DNA from: Limnanthes douglasii subsp. nivea
Taxonomy: Eukaryota > Streptophyta > Magnoliopsida > Brassicales > Limnanthaceae
Direction: 5' to 3'
Assembly (NCBI GenBank): GCA_036936605.1
Contig: JAUPFV010000002.1
Span: 319,130,893 to 319,194,892, forward strand
DNA: 64,000 nucleotides
The notes beneath the pieces are model-generated. The model did not search any database. It was not told where the DNA came from and saw nothing but the letters and a program-made list of their open reading frames with translations. The stretch's first letter is position 1; each line of letters begins with the position of its first letter. Made by a program: the position numbers and the translations under genes. Of this stretch, positions 45,161-57,159 are shown in pieces.

Positions 45161-45400
45161 AAGTTATGGTGTTATAATCAAATGGCGTTGCACATTGCGT
45201 CTAATCCCGTATTTCACGGAAAAAGGAAACATATTGAAATTGATTGTCATTTTATCCGCGAAAAAATTTAACAAATCCCATTCATACAAAATATATCAAA
45301 ACATGAGAATAACTATAAAAATATATTTACAAAAGAATAGATCACGAATAATTTATATTTGTAACAAGCTAGAATTAATGTATATCCTTCTACTTAAAAG
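45161..45400 (+). pseudogene. Ty1/copia RNase H C-terminus (continuation of 5045-6198)
   Basis: The reading [18 protein letters not shown] then [13 protein letters not shown] is the typical end of copia RNase H; here CDNQ reads CYNQ. After a stop at 45269 a shifted frame gives NIFTKE-like and YICNKLELMYIL stretches, like the usual copia C-terminus. AAAAGGGA near 45400 may be the purine tract with a 3' LTR starting TGTGATTTCG. The LTR end is not resolved. Confidence 0.75.
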
Positions 45401-46070
45401 GGATTGTGATTTCGTTTCTGCTTTTTATTAAGCTTGCCCTTGTGAAATATTTATGTTCACGTTTCGAAGACATTGTTATTACGGCAGTTTCAAGTAATTT
45501 CACACCAACGTGATAGGAAATATTAACGAAAATAATAAATGATATTATTGACTAGCACATTATTATAGTCAATAGTCCATTGTAGATCATTGTACTTTTA
45601 GACTAGAATCTTATTATATGAATTTAACTTGTACAAAAATGATACGTCAATAATGAATCTTTTTCTCGTTTTAACATACAGAAAGTTTCTTTCACAACTT
45701 GGATTGCAGATAGGAAGCTGAAGAAGTTAAAGGATTAAACAGGAGCTGTAAACCGGCTATGATAACTTCTAAGCCAATTTTGAAGCAACCACCAGTCAGA
45801 CAATCTCTGTCTGGTCTTTGCAACCAACATCCCCAGAAGAGGTGCTTTTGGTCTTCCTAGCGCTATTTATTTATTTTTGGTGACATTTCACTATTTGATT
45901 CCTTATATTCAACGAGGAAGTCATGTAGGAAGCATTACAGTTGCTCTTGCAAATTGTAGTTGATTGCAGTTTCTTCTGAAACATTGAAATTCTTGCTCAT
46001 AGTAAATGTATGCATATTTTCAAAAGCTACTTGTAGCATATGAATGAATAAACTTGCTTTGACTAACTAG
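45401..46070. other. Unassigned DNA, probably copia 3' LTR plus scramblase-like gene intron
   Basis: AT-rich. The first 200-300 bases may be the copia LTR. At 45696-45735 a short reading TTWIADRKLKKLK could be a relic of an upstream exon of the scramblase-like gene, but this is weak. Nothing else is seen. Confidence 0.3.
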
Positions 46071-48848
46071 GCTCAAGTTGCACCTCTTTTGGCTCGGTTA
46101 AATCTGCTGATTACCAGTGATATTAAGTGGGCTAACCTTGTACATGGTTTCAAGCAGGTGATATATTTTTTCATACCAAGTGTTTCTTACATCTATTTGA
46201 TCAAGTAATTGCCAGTTTTAGTTAATTTGGGTATCCAAAAGGAATTTATAGTATCATAGTATGCGGCTTTGATATTTTTCTCCAAAACCTCACACTAACG
46301 TGTAATGTAGTAGATACAAATGTTCAGCATTAGTAGGGTGTCTTTTACACGAGCTTTTTGTCCACTATCTTGTCTATAAGTTGGTTCCTTCTTCTCCATT
46401 GTACTGCACTTTGCTTTGTGTTGTTCTTTGTTTGGTATGGACCAGGACAATCATACTAAGAGAACTCTAACATTCGCTAACCAACCTCAAGCCAACACTA
46501 TCATGAGGATATTCAGCGCGGTAGCATGGGAATAGCTCTTGTTGTTATTGTAGTGTGCTACTTTTGCTATCTCAGTTGTACATGCATATATGATATATGA
46601 CTCTGCTCTTTATACTTCACTTCTTTCGTCAATGTATATTTAGTCATTAGCCAATTGAATCGACGTTTAGTGTTCTTCGGGCAAATGAAACTTCAACAAA
46701 GTGTGACACTACTCATGTTTGCTATAATAATTTGGTTTCACCTACCTTCTAGGAGGACTGAGTAGGGGGGAAATATTTCTCCTACCTTTTACTATTTATG
46801 GGATTTCTGAAGTTGTTCCACGCAATCTAGTTTTCGAATCTCATTTTTGTATTTTTCACATTACTCTCAAATATGTATCAGATTATTGGTCATCTCATTT
46901 TGTTATAGCTAATTCATTTTCCTGTGTTTCTATAGTATCTTCGGTGCTTATATATTTGGTGTAATCGGTTGGAGAACCGTTATGCCATAGTGTATGTGTG
47001 CTATCCGCCTATCCCCAGTCAGTAAGTACCATTTTATGCTCTCTTTTTTTCTTTAAGTAAGGTTTTCAACATGGGGTAAATTCTTTGATACTGCGTAATT
47101 CCTTAAGCTCTCATTGTTTATGTTTTGCAGCCTATCGTCATGATTCGTGAACAAAGCTAGACAGGTGAACTTTCTGAAAGGCAATTATATATATTTTATT
47201 GTTTTATTGTCAACCATGTATGAACTCCAATGAACATTTTATTATTTATCATATCTGAACAATATTCCAGTGTTTGAGTCTATCAGCATCGCTCATATGA
47301 TACTTTTAGTTGATTACCATACGATTGTTGCGAAAAGATAATGTCTCTCAAGCTGTAAGCTTTTGTTCTATCTTGTTCAGGTACGCAGGCCTTTTTGGTG
47401 GATAACCAGTTCAATTTTTGCTGAGGTTAATGGTCAGGTATGGTCGCTTGCAATATACAGTCTCTTGTCGCGAGAACAAATTTTGTTTTTGGTAGTTTCA
47501 TTATGTTGATGATTTTAGTGCCCACTTTGTGTAGGAATTCGGTGTTATTCACAGGCGATGGCATCTTGGAGGAGGGTTTATTTTATGTACCTGGGGTAAA
47601 TTGTTTAGTACTGTTGTGAAGCATGCATATGTCCCTCACACTTTGCATTAGATTGGAACTGAATCGTGAAAATAAAGATGGCATCTGGGCAGTTGGACAC
47701 TGGGGACTTGATATTCTTTGGCTGGTAACTTGTTGAAGAAATATATGAGGCTTGAGATATCTAGTCTTTTCCCTCCTGCCTTACTTTAAAAAATTTAGGT
47801 TCCTTTGTCTTGTCAGGTGCTACAGGCTAGTACTCTTTCTCTGATTAGGCTCTAGAATCAAACTTTTTTCTTTCGGTTTTTGCTACATTTTTTGCGAAGT
47901 ATTCAATGTGTTATTTGTAATATTTTGATTCTGGTTGAAGTGTGTTAAATGGTCATTTTAGGGATAAGCAATTTGCGGTGGTTGAGAACCCTGGCTTTTG
48001 GAATTGGACATTTACCTTCAAGGACATTGATGGGAAGGTGGTGGCTGAAGGTGACCGAGACTGGCATGGTTTTGGCTTTGAGGTTTGTCCTCTCACTTGG
48101 TTGATTGCTAGTTTAGTTATAAGTGCTACAGTTTTGTTCTTTAAATAGCTTCAAAGGTTTAATTGAAGTTTGTTTTCTGCCTGAAAGACATTAGGTTGCT
48201 TTCATATTTTTAAAACATCTTTCAAGATTTCTAAATTGAGTCTCTTCTTCTAAAATCTCCTTGTTAAGTAATTTTCACATTTGTTCTAGACAGCATACAG
48301 CTTGTACATTGCAGATCTTTTGTAGAAATTGCTGAAGTTTGGCTTCTTTTGCTCTACTTTTTAATAGGTTTTCCAAACTGTGAAAGCATAAAGTTTATTT
48401 TCTGTGTATTGCAGATCCTTACAGATACAGGTCAATATGTTATACGGTTTGGTAGTGCTGATCCCAGATCCTAGACAGATGGTACCGCAGTGGTAAGATA
48501 ATATAGTTTTTTTTATAACTTTTCAAGACACTTTTTTTTACCTATAGACTCTAAAGATATGCAACTTGGGACAGATTTAAGAGTTAGAAGTGAAACGTCC
48601 GCTGACTCTCTCGGAAGGAGCTGTAGCCGTTGTTGTTCTTGCCGTATCCCTCGGTAATGACTACTTCTCAAGGCATGATGGCGGCTGGTAAGACGTCTTG
48701 TTCCAGTAAAGAAATCTTTCTGTTTGACGGGAAACTGGCATTTATAGTAGTAGAAAACTTGTAAGAATGTAGACTTAAAATATGGGATGACTGACATGAT
48801 CTGGTTTGTTTCTTCAGGGGAATTCCTTTTATTACTGTTGGCGAATGA
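46071..48848 (+). pseudogene. Scramblase-like (AIM25 type) gene, C-terminal exons, decayed
   Basis: Spliced exons on the + strand resemble the plant scramblase-family protein related to yeast AIM25. 46071-46157 gives PLLARLNLLITSDIKWANLV. 46975-47021 gives NRYAIVYVCYPP. 47131-47164 gives PIVMIREQS then TAG. 47381-47437 gives RRPFWWITSSIFAEVNGQ. 47535-47595 gives EFGVIHRRWHL then a one-base slip. 47962-48082 gives DKQFAVVENPGFWNWTFTF, and 48415-48492 gives DTGQYVIRFGSAD then TAG. 48575-48687 has an early TAA, then RPLTLSEGAVAV and SLGNDYFSRHDGG. 48818-48848 gives GIPFITVGE. Splice sites are mostly canonical. The segment between REQS and RRPFWW and the N-terminus are missing. Several stops make this a pseudogene, or else sequence errors. 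Confidence 0.75.
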
Positions 48849-49115
48849 AGTCGTGGAGTCCTTTAAAAATCTCATTTTACGATTATTGCTTATATCTATA
48901 GTCTGGGAAAAGTATATTGTTTTACTTGCTTACATAAATGCTTATACAGTTAGGCAAAAAGGAAAACTATAGAAACAGTTTTTACCATTGTGATATGTTT
49001 TATTGATCAAAATATTCGTCTGCATTTTTAAGGCTTCAAATACTGTTTATCAGAAAGTGGAGAATTTGGTCCTGCATTTAAAACATTACATCACTAGCCT
49101 GGACAACCCAGTTGA

Positions 49116-49300
49116 GTGTCTAGTTGTGTTTGATTATAATGAGTCTGATGACTGATATTTCTAGCAGTGTGTCTAGTTGTGTTTGATCAGAATGAGTCTG
49201 ATGACTGATATTTCTAGCAGGTTTATTACTAGGGGAATCGGGAAACGAGAGGGTCTAGCTGTGTTTGATTTGAATAAGTTGCATCACTAATACTTTTAGT
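49116..49300. repeat. 53-base tandem duplication between the two genes
   Basis: Two near-identical copies begin at 49116 and 49169 with GTGTCTAGTTGTGTTTGAT and end TGATATTTCTAGCAG. A third, degenerate copy follows near 49250 after an insertion. It lies between the scramblase-like gene and the chromomethylase; 48849-49527 has no gene. Confidence 0.8.
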
Positions 49301-49527
49301 AGTTTCTATTATTGGGAAAAGTCAAAAAGTTAAATCCTCTAAGAGGGGATTAACCAGTAGTCAAAGCCTTATTTCTAAAATGTAAACAATAAAATATGAA
49401 AACTTCATCAATATCTCAGTATCCATATTGTAAGGTAGCGAGAGATGAATACAATTGAATACCAAAGCAGAACTGATTCTAGAAAAGCAAGAACATAAAC
49501 TACCAAAGATAATCCTCCTTTCAGTGT

Positions 49528-52500
49528 CTACGGCAATGTCGGAAGAGGGGACTCTGCTACCTGATGAGTAGTGTCATTAGAGACATTTGGAGGCACAGTT
49601 GTCTCTGCTAGCTGATGAGTAGTGTCATGAGTGAAATTTGGAGGCACAGTTGTCTCTGCTAGCTGACGAGTAGTTGAATGAGAGAAATTTGGAGGCAGAG
49701 TTGTGAGATGTTTAGCATCATTTAATTTGCTCATTGCCAGCCCCAACGAGTATCCTAAAGCTCGACCTACCGGACCAGCTACTGCATTCCCAACTTGACT
49801 ATATCTGCCCAAACAAGAACCACAATATGACTACATTAGTAGCAAATCTATTGCAAAAACATAAGCAGATCATCTTCATTGTCTCACTTGTATTCCTAAA
49901 TTTATTTTCTATCAGAAATAATTATAAACCAACTTTATTATTCATATTTTCATGTTTGATGTTTTTAAGAATTTCAGAATATAAATCTTGTTTCGCGGCT
50001 AATTCTAGAATATCTGCGAAGGCTGAGTGTACTTCTGATGCAAAACAAAAAGTGGAAGGACATAATAACTGAAACAAAAGAGCAAAGCTTAGGATTTGTT
50101 AGGTTATATATATATAACCAGCTTTAAGACCTCTATGTTACCTGTCTGTCACTTTTCCGCAGAATCTGTAGTAATCCTGAAATCCCTGCAATCTAGCGCA
50201 CTCGCGTACCGTCAAAACTCTATCTTGCTCGGGGTGCAGTATTGTCTGAACAGTTTACCATTTCACAATCAGAATTTTGTTAGCAAGTTGTGGACTTGTC
50301 AATTGAAATGTGCTTTTCAGTTTACCTGAGTATGCGGATTCGGGTAGCATATTACAGTTGCTGCACATTCATCCCACCATATACGAGAAAATGGCCTAGA
50401 GTATATTCTCATGACAGTGAGATCAAGCAAATGTTGTAAGAAAAGAATACAGAATGTACAAGAAATTTGATGACCACCTTTTAGACTTTCCCTCTGTTAA
50501 ATTTAAAGCATAATCCGGTATCTGTTTGCAACCAGAATAAAACATTAGCGAGGAATCAGAAAACAGAATTTCAAATATTAAATTACGATGGAGAGAATAT
50601 ATTAAATTACTCACAAGTTGCTTTCCTGATGGCAAAATTATCTCGGTTGTTGGATCTCTTCGAGCAATGTTATCATTTCCAACAACTACACCAGGTAAGT
50701 CCCTAAAATTTGCTCCCTATAAAACATATATTATCGAAGACGATGAGAGAATGATGGAAAGTGGAGAGCTGTATTAAATGATTATATTTCAATATTATAC
50801 ACTACCTTTCTTCGTGGGATTTTAGTAACACGGATGTAATCGTCCCCAGATAGCTGCAAAGGCATATGATCGTACAGTTTGTGCTCCTGCATTTGGACGG
50901 CGCTATAGGAAGCTGAACCTATCATTTCTAAGGCACCACAAAAAAACGTCTTAGTAGCTCTTAAAGCTCAAGGTATACAAGAAATGTTGATCATTTAAGG
51001 AATTATCCGCTCACCACATTTAGTCGCCCGGAAATAACTTTGAAGATCAGTTTCTGGGGGTTTTTCGTATGACATCTCGTCCCGAACTTCATCATCGGAT
51101 ACCTGATGACATGTCATATGTCAGAACTTAACTGCAAAGCGTCAAGAAACCAAAACTAGGACAAAAGAGAAACAATTACCGGGGGAAGATCAGAGATGGC
51201 ATCACTTAAAACAAGAGCTTTGCCTAGATCGACAGAATGGCCTTCATCATACGCAACAATATTGCGCTACACCAAGGTGATAAAATGCAAACATTAAGTT
51301 GTGTCTGGGCCGATTATGGAACCCACGGATACACATTAAGATACATTAAAAACATCAAAGTTGTGATACTTGTAGCGATTTTGACAACTAGGTTATTTTT
51401 GTTTATTCTTTGATGAACCAAACAAGTTTCCATTTTTCTGAAATTGAGACTAATTTTTTGAAAATTTTAACGGTAACAAAAAAACGTTTTCACAAACCAA
51501 ACTCAATCTAATGAATTCAGTATCAAAACAAAGAGAATCTGCACCTCAAACTCAGTAGGTGCCCCATAGCGCAAAATGACATCATGTGTAGGAAGCGGAA
51601 ATTGAGGTAATTCCTGTATTTCAAAGCACGGTAATGGTAAGAAACTAAAATATTATTAATAATTCTATGTTATGGGCAAATGTTTTAGTTCTTAACAAGC
51701 AATGGAGAGTTTTATTACCTCCTGTGGATGAGCCCCCCAAAGAAAAACTCGTAAACGGAACTGTGGAAGGCCATAAGAAGCAGCAGCCATAATTCCAAGC
51801 CTTGCTTGGTACTTGTTATGGACCAAACGACTTAGAGCATATCTAGCAAGGCACCCCTTAGCAAATCTTAAAATGTCAACCACATTTTCCATCAACACAT
51901 ATTTGGGTTTTAGGAAGGTCACAATATCCATGAACACAATAATTTGCACATTTTTTTCGTCATCTAGAGGGTTATCGAGGTTTCGGTGACGGTTATAGCC
52001 ACTAATTCCTTGGCATGGAGGACCCCCACAGATAACATCAACATCACCCTGCAAAATAATGTTGAAAGTTTTATTTTCAAGCAGAAAAGTAAAAAAAACT
52101 AGTAATATATATTAATCTAAAATATTTTATTACTCATCTCACAACTACTTATCAAAGACAAAAATAGTTAGTAAGGCTTGCATAAGGGAAAATCTTACCG
52201 GACGAGGCAAAATCTTTGCATCGTAGCCTTTGATTACAAATTCTTGAATCTTTTCCTGACATTTACTGAGAAATACAATACACTCAGAATAAGTAGCAGT
52301 CATTAGAATAAAGCAAAAACTTATAAAATACAAGGAGTATGTATCTACCCTAAAGACTCAGCTGGCTCCCATGTGTCGTCACTTGGACCATATCCTAGCC
52401 AACGTACCTGAAGGTTGCCAGTTGAAACAAATTGCAAAAGATATTCAAATAATCATGATCTCATTAGTAAATGTTATGGTAATCGAAGAGACTGACTTCT

Positions 52501-55389
52501 GAGGACAAACTATTTCCTTCAAAATATCCATGTGCATACCTTAAAATTAAGCCCACGCTTGCCAATATTATTAGGGTCACCGAAGCATATGTCTAAAAGG
52601 CTCTCAACTTCGAATTCTTTAGATGACTTTTTGCCCTCACTCTTCGAACGCAAATCTCTGCTTGTTTTAGGGGTCCGTGTACTCAGTTTCGCCTTTCCTT
52701 TAGTATCTGTGTATTTTTTGCATAGCTTGTCCCACTCCTTTAATAGGTCAAGGAAATCTTCAGCAGCTTCATTTCTAATCTGCAGTGGCCAACAAAAAGA
52801 ATATGATCCTACAATGATAGCTTTCTACCATTTAATAAACTAAAATAAATAAAGTTCAGACTAACTTGTGTTTCTGGATGATTCAACTTCAAGCTTTCAG
52901 ACGCAGATTTGTTGATCTCCACAGCCCATTTCTGCTTGTCACAAGAATTAGATTCCTAGTTAATAACTTGACATTTCTATTCACTGGGAAAAGAATAATT
53001 TGGACTTAAAAGAAATACTTACTGTGATCAAGTCAATGCCCGAGGTTTTGGCACCGAGGCACAAACCAGTTGACATTCCACCACAACCGGCATATAAATC
53101 CAGTAGAGCTAGCTCTTGTTTTGGATCTTTTAGTGGCTTAATCGTATCCTTCATCTCAACAGATGAGGATGAAGTACTAATAGCTGCAGAATCAAGACCA
53201 TGTAAGATACATATAACAACTTGAATAAAAAAAATTGATCCGCGCAATAAGAGCTTACAATTTCCTAGTGTTTGGAAAGTAGCATAGTCCACTGAATACT
53301 TCATATCATAATAATAGTCGCAACGTTTTGACTTGAGGTTAGCCTGAAAGAACTAATAACATCAGATAAACTCTTAAGAGATGAATTCCAAACAAGAGTA
53401 AGAAAATGAAGTTGGTACATTGGGTTCGAGCTGTATAATCTTCAGTTTGGAAACAATTGAATCCAATACATTGTCATTCATTGTATCAGAGTAAAAGATA
53501 CGCTTCTTGTCGTGACTGTCTGCTTCAAATTGGATTACCTGTAGAATCACAAGAGTATAGCTAAACAAAACACAAACACATACCATTGATAATAAATAAA
53601 GAAATATTTATACACTCACAGTATCTTTGGCCTTGAAGAACCATTGAACTCTAAAATAATCTTCATCTTCTGTTGTCTTGAAGAATTCAAGGATTTGACC
53701 AATGTAATTCTCTTCGCCTTCTTTACCCTGGAAAACAACTTTTTCTTATCAGAGTTAATCTCAGACAAGTATGGCTCTAAGTATAGCCTCTTACAAAAAA
53801 AAAATAGTTACCACGCTATAGTAAAAAATAAGGTAAAAAATAAGGTAAGTAAACCTGCCTTTACATACACACAATCTCCAATATTGAAAACAGTTTTATC
53901 AACTTCAGCTTGTAGATAATGACTTTTGACATTCAACACCAATATATCATCCTCGTCATCTTCACTGTAGAAATTCATCAAAAAATAAAATTAAGATATC
54001 AATGAAGATTAGAAAGTTATAAAAAATAAAATTGCAGATAAAAGCATTTTACGACAATAATAACCTGGAGTTTTGTCTTCGACCTCCTCGCTGACCCTGC
54101 ATTCAATTAAAAGTTCGGTATAATAATAGCCTCGGAAACTGGAAACTGTGATAATTTGTATAACATAAGACAGACAGACAGTTATTACTACCGTCCAAAC
54201 GCAAAAAAATATAGTAAAAAGACCTACAATGCCCTTGTACGGACAAATACTCGTAGCTTGTCGTATTTGCAGTTCTGCTTACTGAGAGTATATATGAATA
54301 TATGATGAGTATACGAGGCTTGCATTGCATGGAGCTTTACACGTACTTAAGCCTACGTACGGACAAATACTTAAAGAAAGCTGTTTTCAAACAAATGCAG
54401 ATGACGATGGTTTTAAAATAAAATTCAGTTTCTAAAAAGTAGTTTTCAAAAACAGTTTGATAAAACAGTTTACAAAAACATGGAGATAAAAGTATGCTTA
54501 CTTTATATTTTTACACGATCTCTGCAAAATATTGAAGCATAACAAAAACTAACAATTTTCCAACATGCATTTTCGCCGATGAAAAACAAAACCCTAAATA
54601 GATAAATATTATTCTAACCCGACGATTTTTTTTGACAAAAACATAGATCACTTATAAACAAATTTATAATAAAGATTTCTACGAGTTTAAACATAGATCA
54701 CTTATAAACAAATTTATAATAAAGATTTCTTCGAGTTTAGAATCCAAATCTTTCTAAATAGAACCAACTACTGCATTGTAAATACTAAATAATTAGTTGA
54801 TATGGATTTAAGTTATTTGTAATGAAAAAAAAAACATCAAAAACAGTTAGGAGTTTAATAGATCCAGACATGCAGACTTGAAACTACTTGAAACTAAACT
54901 GCAAGATCCAAAACATTAATAATAACTACAAAGGAAACTATCTTTAGTACTTTGCAGTTTACACACAAATCCCAGTTTTATTAGCATCCAAACAAGGCCT
55001 AAGGTAATAAAAAAAAACAAAACAAAAAGATCCAAGGGTTTAACACTTTCTTTTGTTCTAAAATCTCAATATCTATATGTAAAAGTTATCACATTGCATT
55101 CAGAGTTAGGGTTTTATATATATATATATATTTATATAAATTGACGGTTTCTAGCAAAAGAAAAACTTACATTCTTCTTCTCGTCTTCCAAATTCTGATA
55201 TCTCCAAGGCCATCGGCGTTTAGCTTCATCTTCCGGTACAGGCTCCCCAATAAAAAAGGAAAAAGTATTAGCTTTACTGACCTCACCATTACCTCGCGAA
55301 ACCGGTGAAATCTTCAGCCTCTTACGATTGAAGTCGGACTGATCCGTGAGCAATCTGGGACTTTTTCGGAGAATTCTAGACTGCGACAT
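49528..55389 (-). CDS. CMT3: CMT3-like chromomethylase (plant DNA cytosine-5 methyltransferase)
   Basis: Methylates cytosine in CHG sites, guided by histone H3K9 methylation (family knowledge). Twenty-one exons: 55389-55171, 54096-54065, 53964-53859, 53727-53620, 53538-53419, 53343-53259, 53183-53023, 52931-52866, 52779-52540, 52407-52349, 52265-52199, 52048-51719, 51613-51545, 51266-51180, 51102-51015, 50937-50816, 50716-50615, 50521-50478, 50395-50326, 50245-50142, 49804-49528. They join to 851 codons, near the usual CMT3 length. BAH domain about residues 95-215; motif [14 protein letters not shown] (252-264); chromodomain 354-420 with aromatic cage residues F355, W382 and Y385; PPCQG with catalytic Cys433; ENV 475-477; QARLG 502; [13 protein letters not shown] near the end. 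The short N-terminus argues against CMT2. Odd: exon 3 needs a GC donor, and motif IX reads ICYPNPHTQ instead of a TRPEPHNQ-like form. The C-terminus carries a 17-residue triple repeat. Confidence 0.93.
49551..49703 (-). repeat. 51-base in-frame triple repeat at the chromomethylase C-terminus
   Basis: Encodes three 17-residue units: [34 protein letters not shown] and [16 protein letters not shown]. They follow the last catalytic motif in the final exon, about residues 796-845. The copies differ at a few positions. Confidence 0.9.
54641..54740. repeat. 50-base tandem duplication in chromomethylase intron 1
   Basis: ACATAGATCACTTATAAACA through AAAGATTTCT(A/T)CGAGTTTA occurs twice, at 54641 and 54691, with almost no differences. 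Intron 1 (54097-55170) otherwise shows only AT-rich sequence, including an AT dinucleotide run near 55116-55132. Confidence 0.92.
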
Positions 55390-57155
55390 TGCGAAATTGT
55401 TTCCGATCTGGTTAGAGAGAGATAAACCCTAATTGAGATGGATGGGTGGATGAGGGTGTAGGTCGAATTTAAGGGAAATGGAAGTGAGTAAGTGGATTAT
55501 GGAGATCTGCGTAGAGTGGGTAATGGTTATGACAGGTGGAAGAAACAATGCTGATTGAACGAATAGGAGTGGTCGTCGTCTTCTTCGTGTTTTTTACAGC
55601 ATCGTCTGGGAGCGTATAAGCTCCATTGCCACAGTAATAAGACCGAGAAAGTAAAAAATGAAGAAGCGTTTAGATATTTATTTACCAACTGACTGACTCA
55701 TTCTTCATTCGGTTACAGTCGTGGTTAACCTACCTTTAGTACAATACACACTACAAGTACGGTAGTAAGTATAGAAGAACTAATTTTATTAATATTTGAG
55801 ACTATCATTTTTTTTTTTAATATATCTCGCTCTTTTTTTTTAATTCATCATTATATTGTTCATTTAAAATAAGTAAATATAAAATTTTATAAAAATATAA
55901 AAAACTTTATTATCTCTATCCGTCTTTTATTTTTGGTAGTTGTAACTTGTATAGAACATATCATCCATGGGTAAAATTTAGTTACTAACATTATTTTTTA
56001 ATATTATTAAAAGTATACTGATCACTTTTTCCACCAAATTATTCTACTATAAATAAATCTCTATCACAATAATGGTATTTTTTATTTGGTGATTAATAAT
56101 TAAAAGTTATTATTATGTAAGACGATTAAAAATAAATATGTAAAATTACTATCGATTTCTCGTTTGTTAAAAAAAATAATACTAGATTTATTAATACTAT
56201 TTTTTAAATTTTTTATTAGACCAATTAACACTATGATTATGTATTTTGTACTTACATAAAAAAAATTCTTCAAAGTTAACTTTAGTTTCATATTTTCATA
56301 TACTTGTAATTTTGCCACTTACGCAAAAAAAAATGTTTAAATTTAACAATAGTTTGATATTTTGATTTTAGATTTCTCATTTTTCGTTCACCCTTGGTTT
56401 CACATTTCGAATTTAAGCAAAAAAAACTAATATTAACTACGGTATTATATTTTATATCTTTGTTTTGCCTTACTTTTGCATTTCGTATTTTTGTTTTGCT
56501 TTGGTTTTGCATTCGTATTTTTGTTTTGCTTTGGTTTTCCATTTCACACTAAAGAAGAAAAATCAAATTTAAATCTAGTTTCGTATTAACATTTCATGAT
56601 TTCATTTAATCCGAGTTCCACATCTTGCACCAAAACAAAAAAAAAATCAAATTTAACAATGATTATGTAGGTCGTCTTTTTCGCATTTCCAATATTTAAA
56701 GTTTCACATTTCGATTATGTTATACCTAACAATTGTGTTATTGTATTTAAACCAATATGACTATCTAAAACTCCGTAAAACCACCACAAAACCTTCTTAA
56801 ATTTGACTTTGACCTAATTCCAGAAAAGAAATCATTAAAATTTTCATTAAGAAACTCAAATTGATTGTACTTTTCTTTCTTTGGTTTTAAATCAAGCTCG
56901 AAATTGATTTATCAGTAACTATGATAGAAGAAGCACTTGCAATATCAAAAATAAAATTAGATTTTGACTATAATTTTTGGGGTTTAAAGTATTCAGAGTG
57001 TTTCATGACGTCGGTCTTAAAAGAAATTGAGAGAGAAAAAAAACTCATAAAGTGAAAGAACTTAATTTGGTAAAAACAAACTGGCCTTATATAGTCAGTA
57101 AAGACATTAAAAGTATTTTAAAAAAAGTGGATATTATGTGGTAATTGGTAAACTT
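55390..57155. other. AT-rich intergenic region upstream of the chromomethylase
   Basis: The first few hundred bases should hold the chromomethylase promoter; no clear TATA box or known site was picked out. The rest is strongly AT-rich with no supported gene. At 56461-56541 a 34-36 base unit (TTTTGTTTTGC...GCATTTCGTA) occurs about three times in tandem. Confidence 0.5.
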
Positions 57156-57159
57156 AGAT

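Noticed and set aside
45130..45431. Possible 5' LTR or primer site of element D
   Set aside because: The DNA right of 45160 reads as copia RNase H, so D has no 5' LTR here.
45401..45700. Exact copia 3' LTR
   Set aside because: A purine-like AAAAGGGA followed by TG is present, but with no second LTR and no clear CA end the limits cannot be set.
48513..48875. 120-residue - strand frame near the scramblase-like gene
   Set aside because: It overlaps two exons of the + strand gene and has no recognisable motif.
55116..55132. AT dinucleotide run as a promoter or origin
   Set aside because: It is a simple microsatellite inside intron 1 of the chromomethylase.
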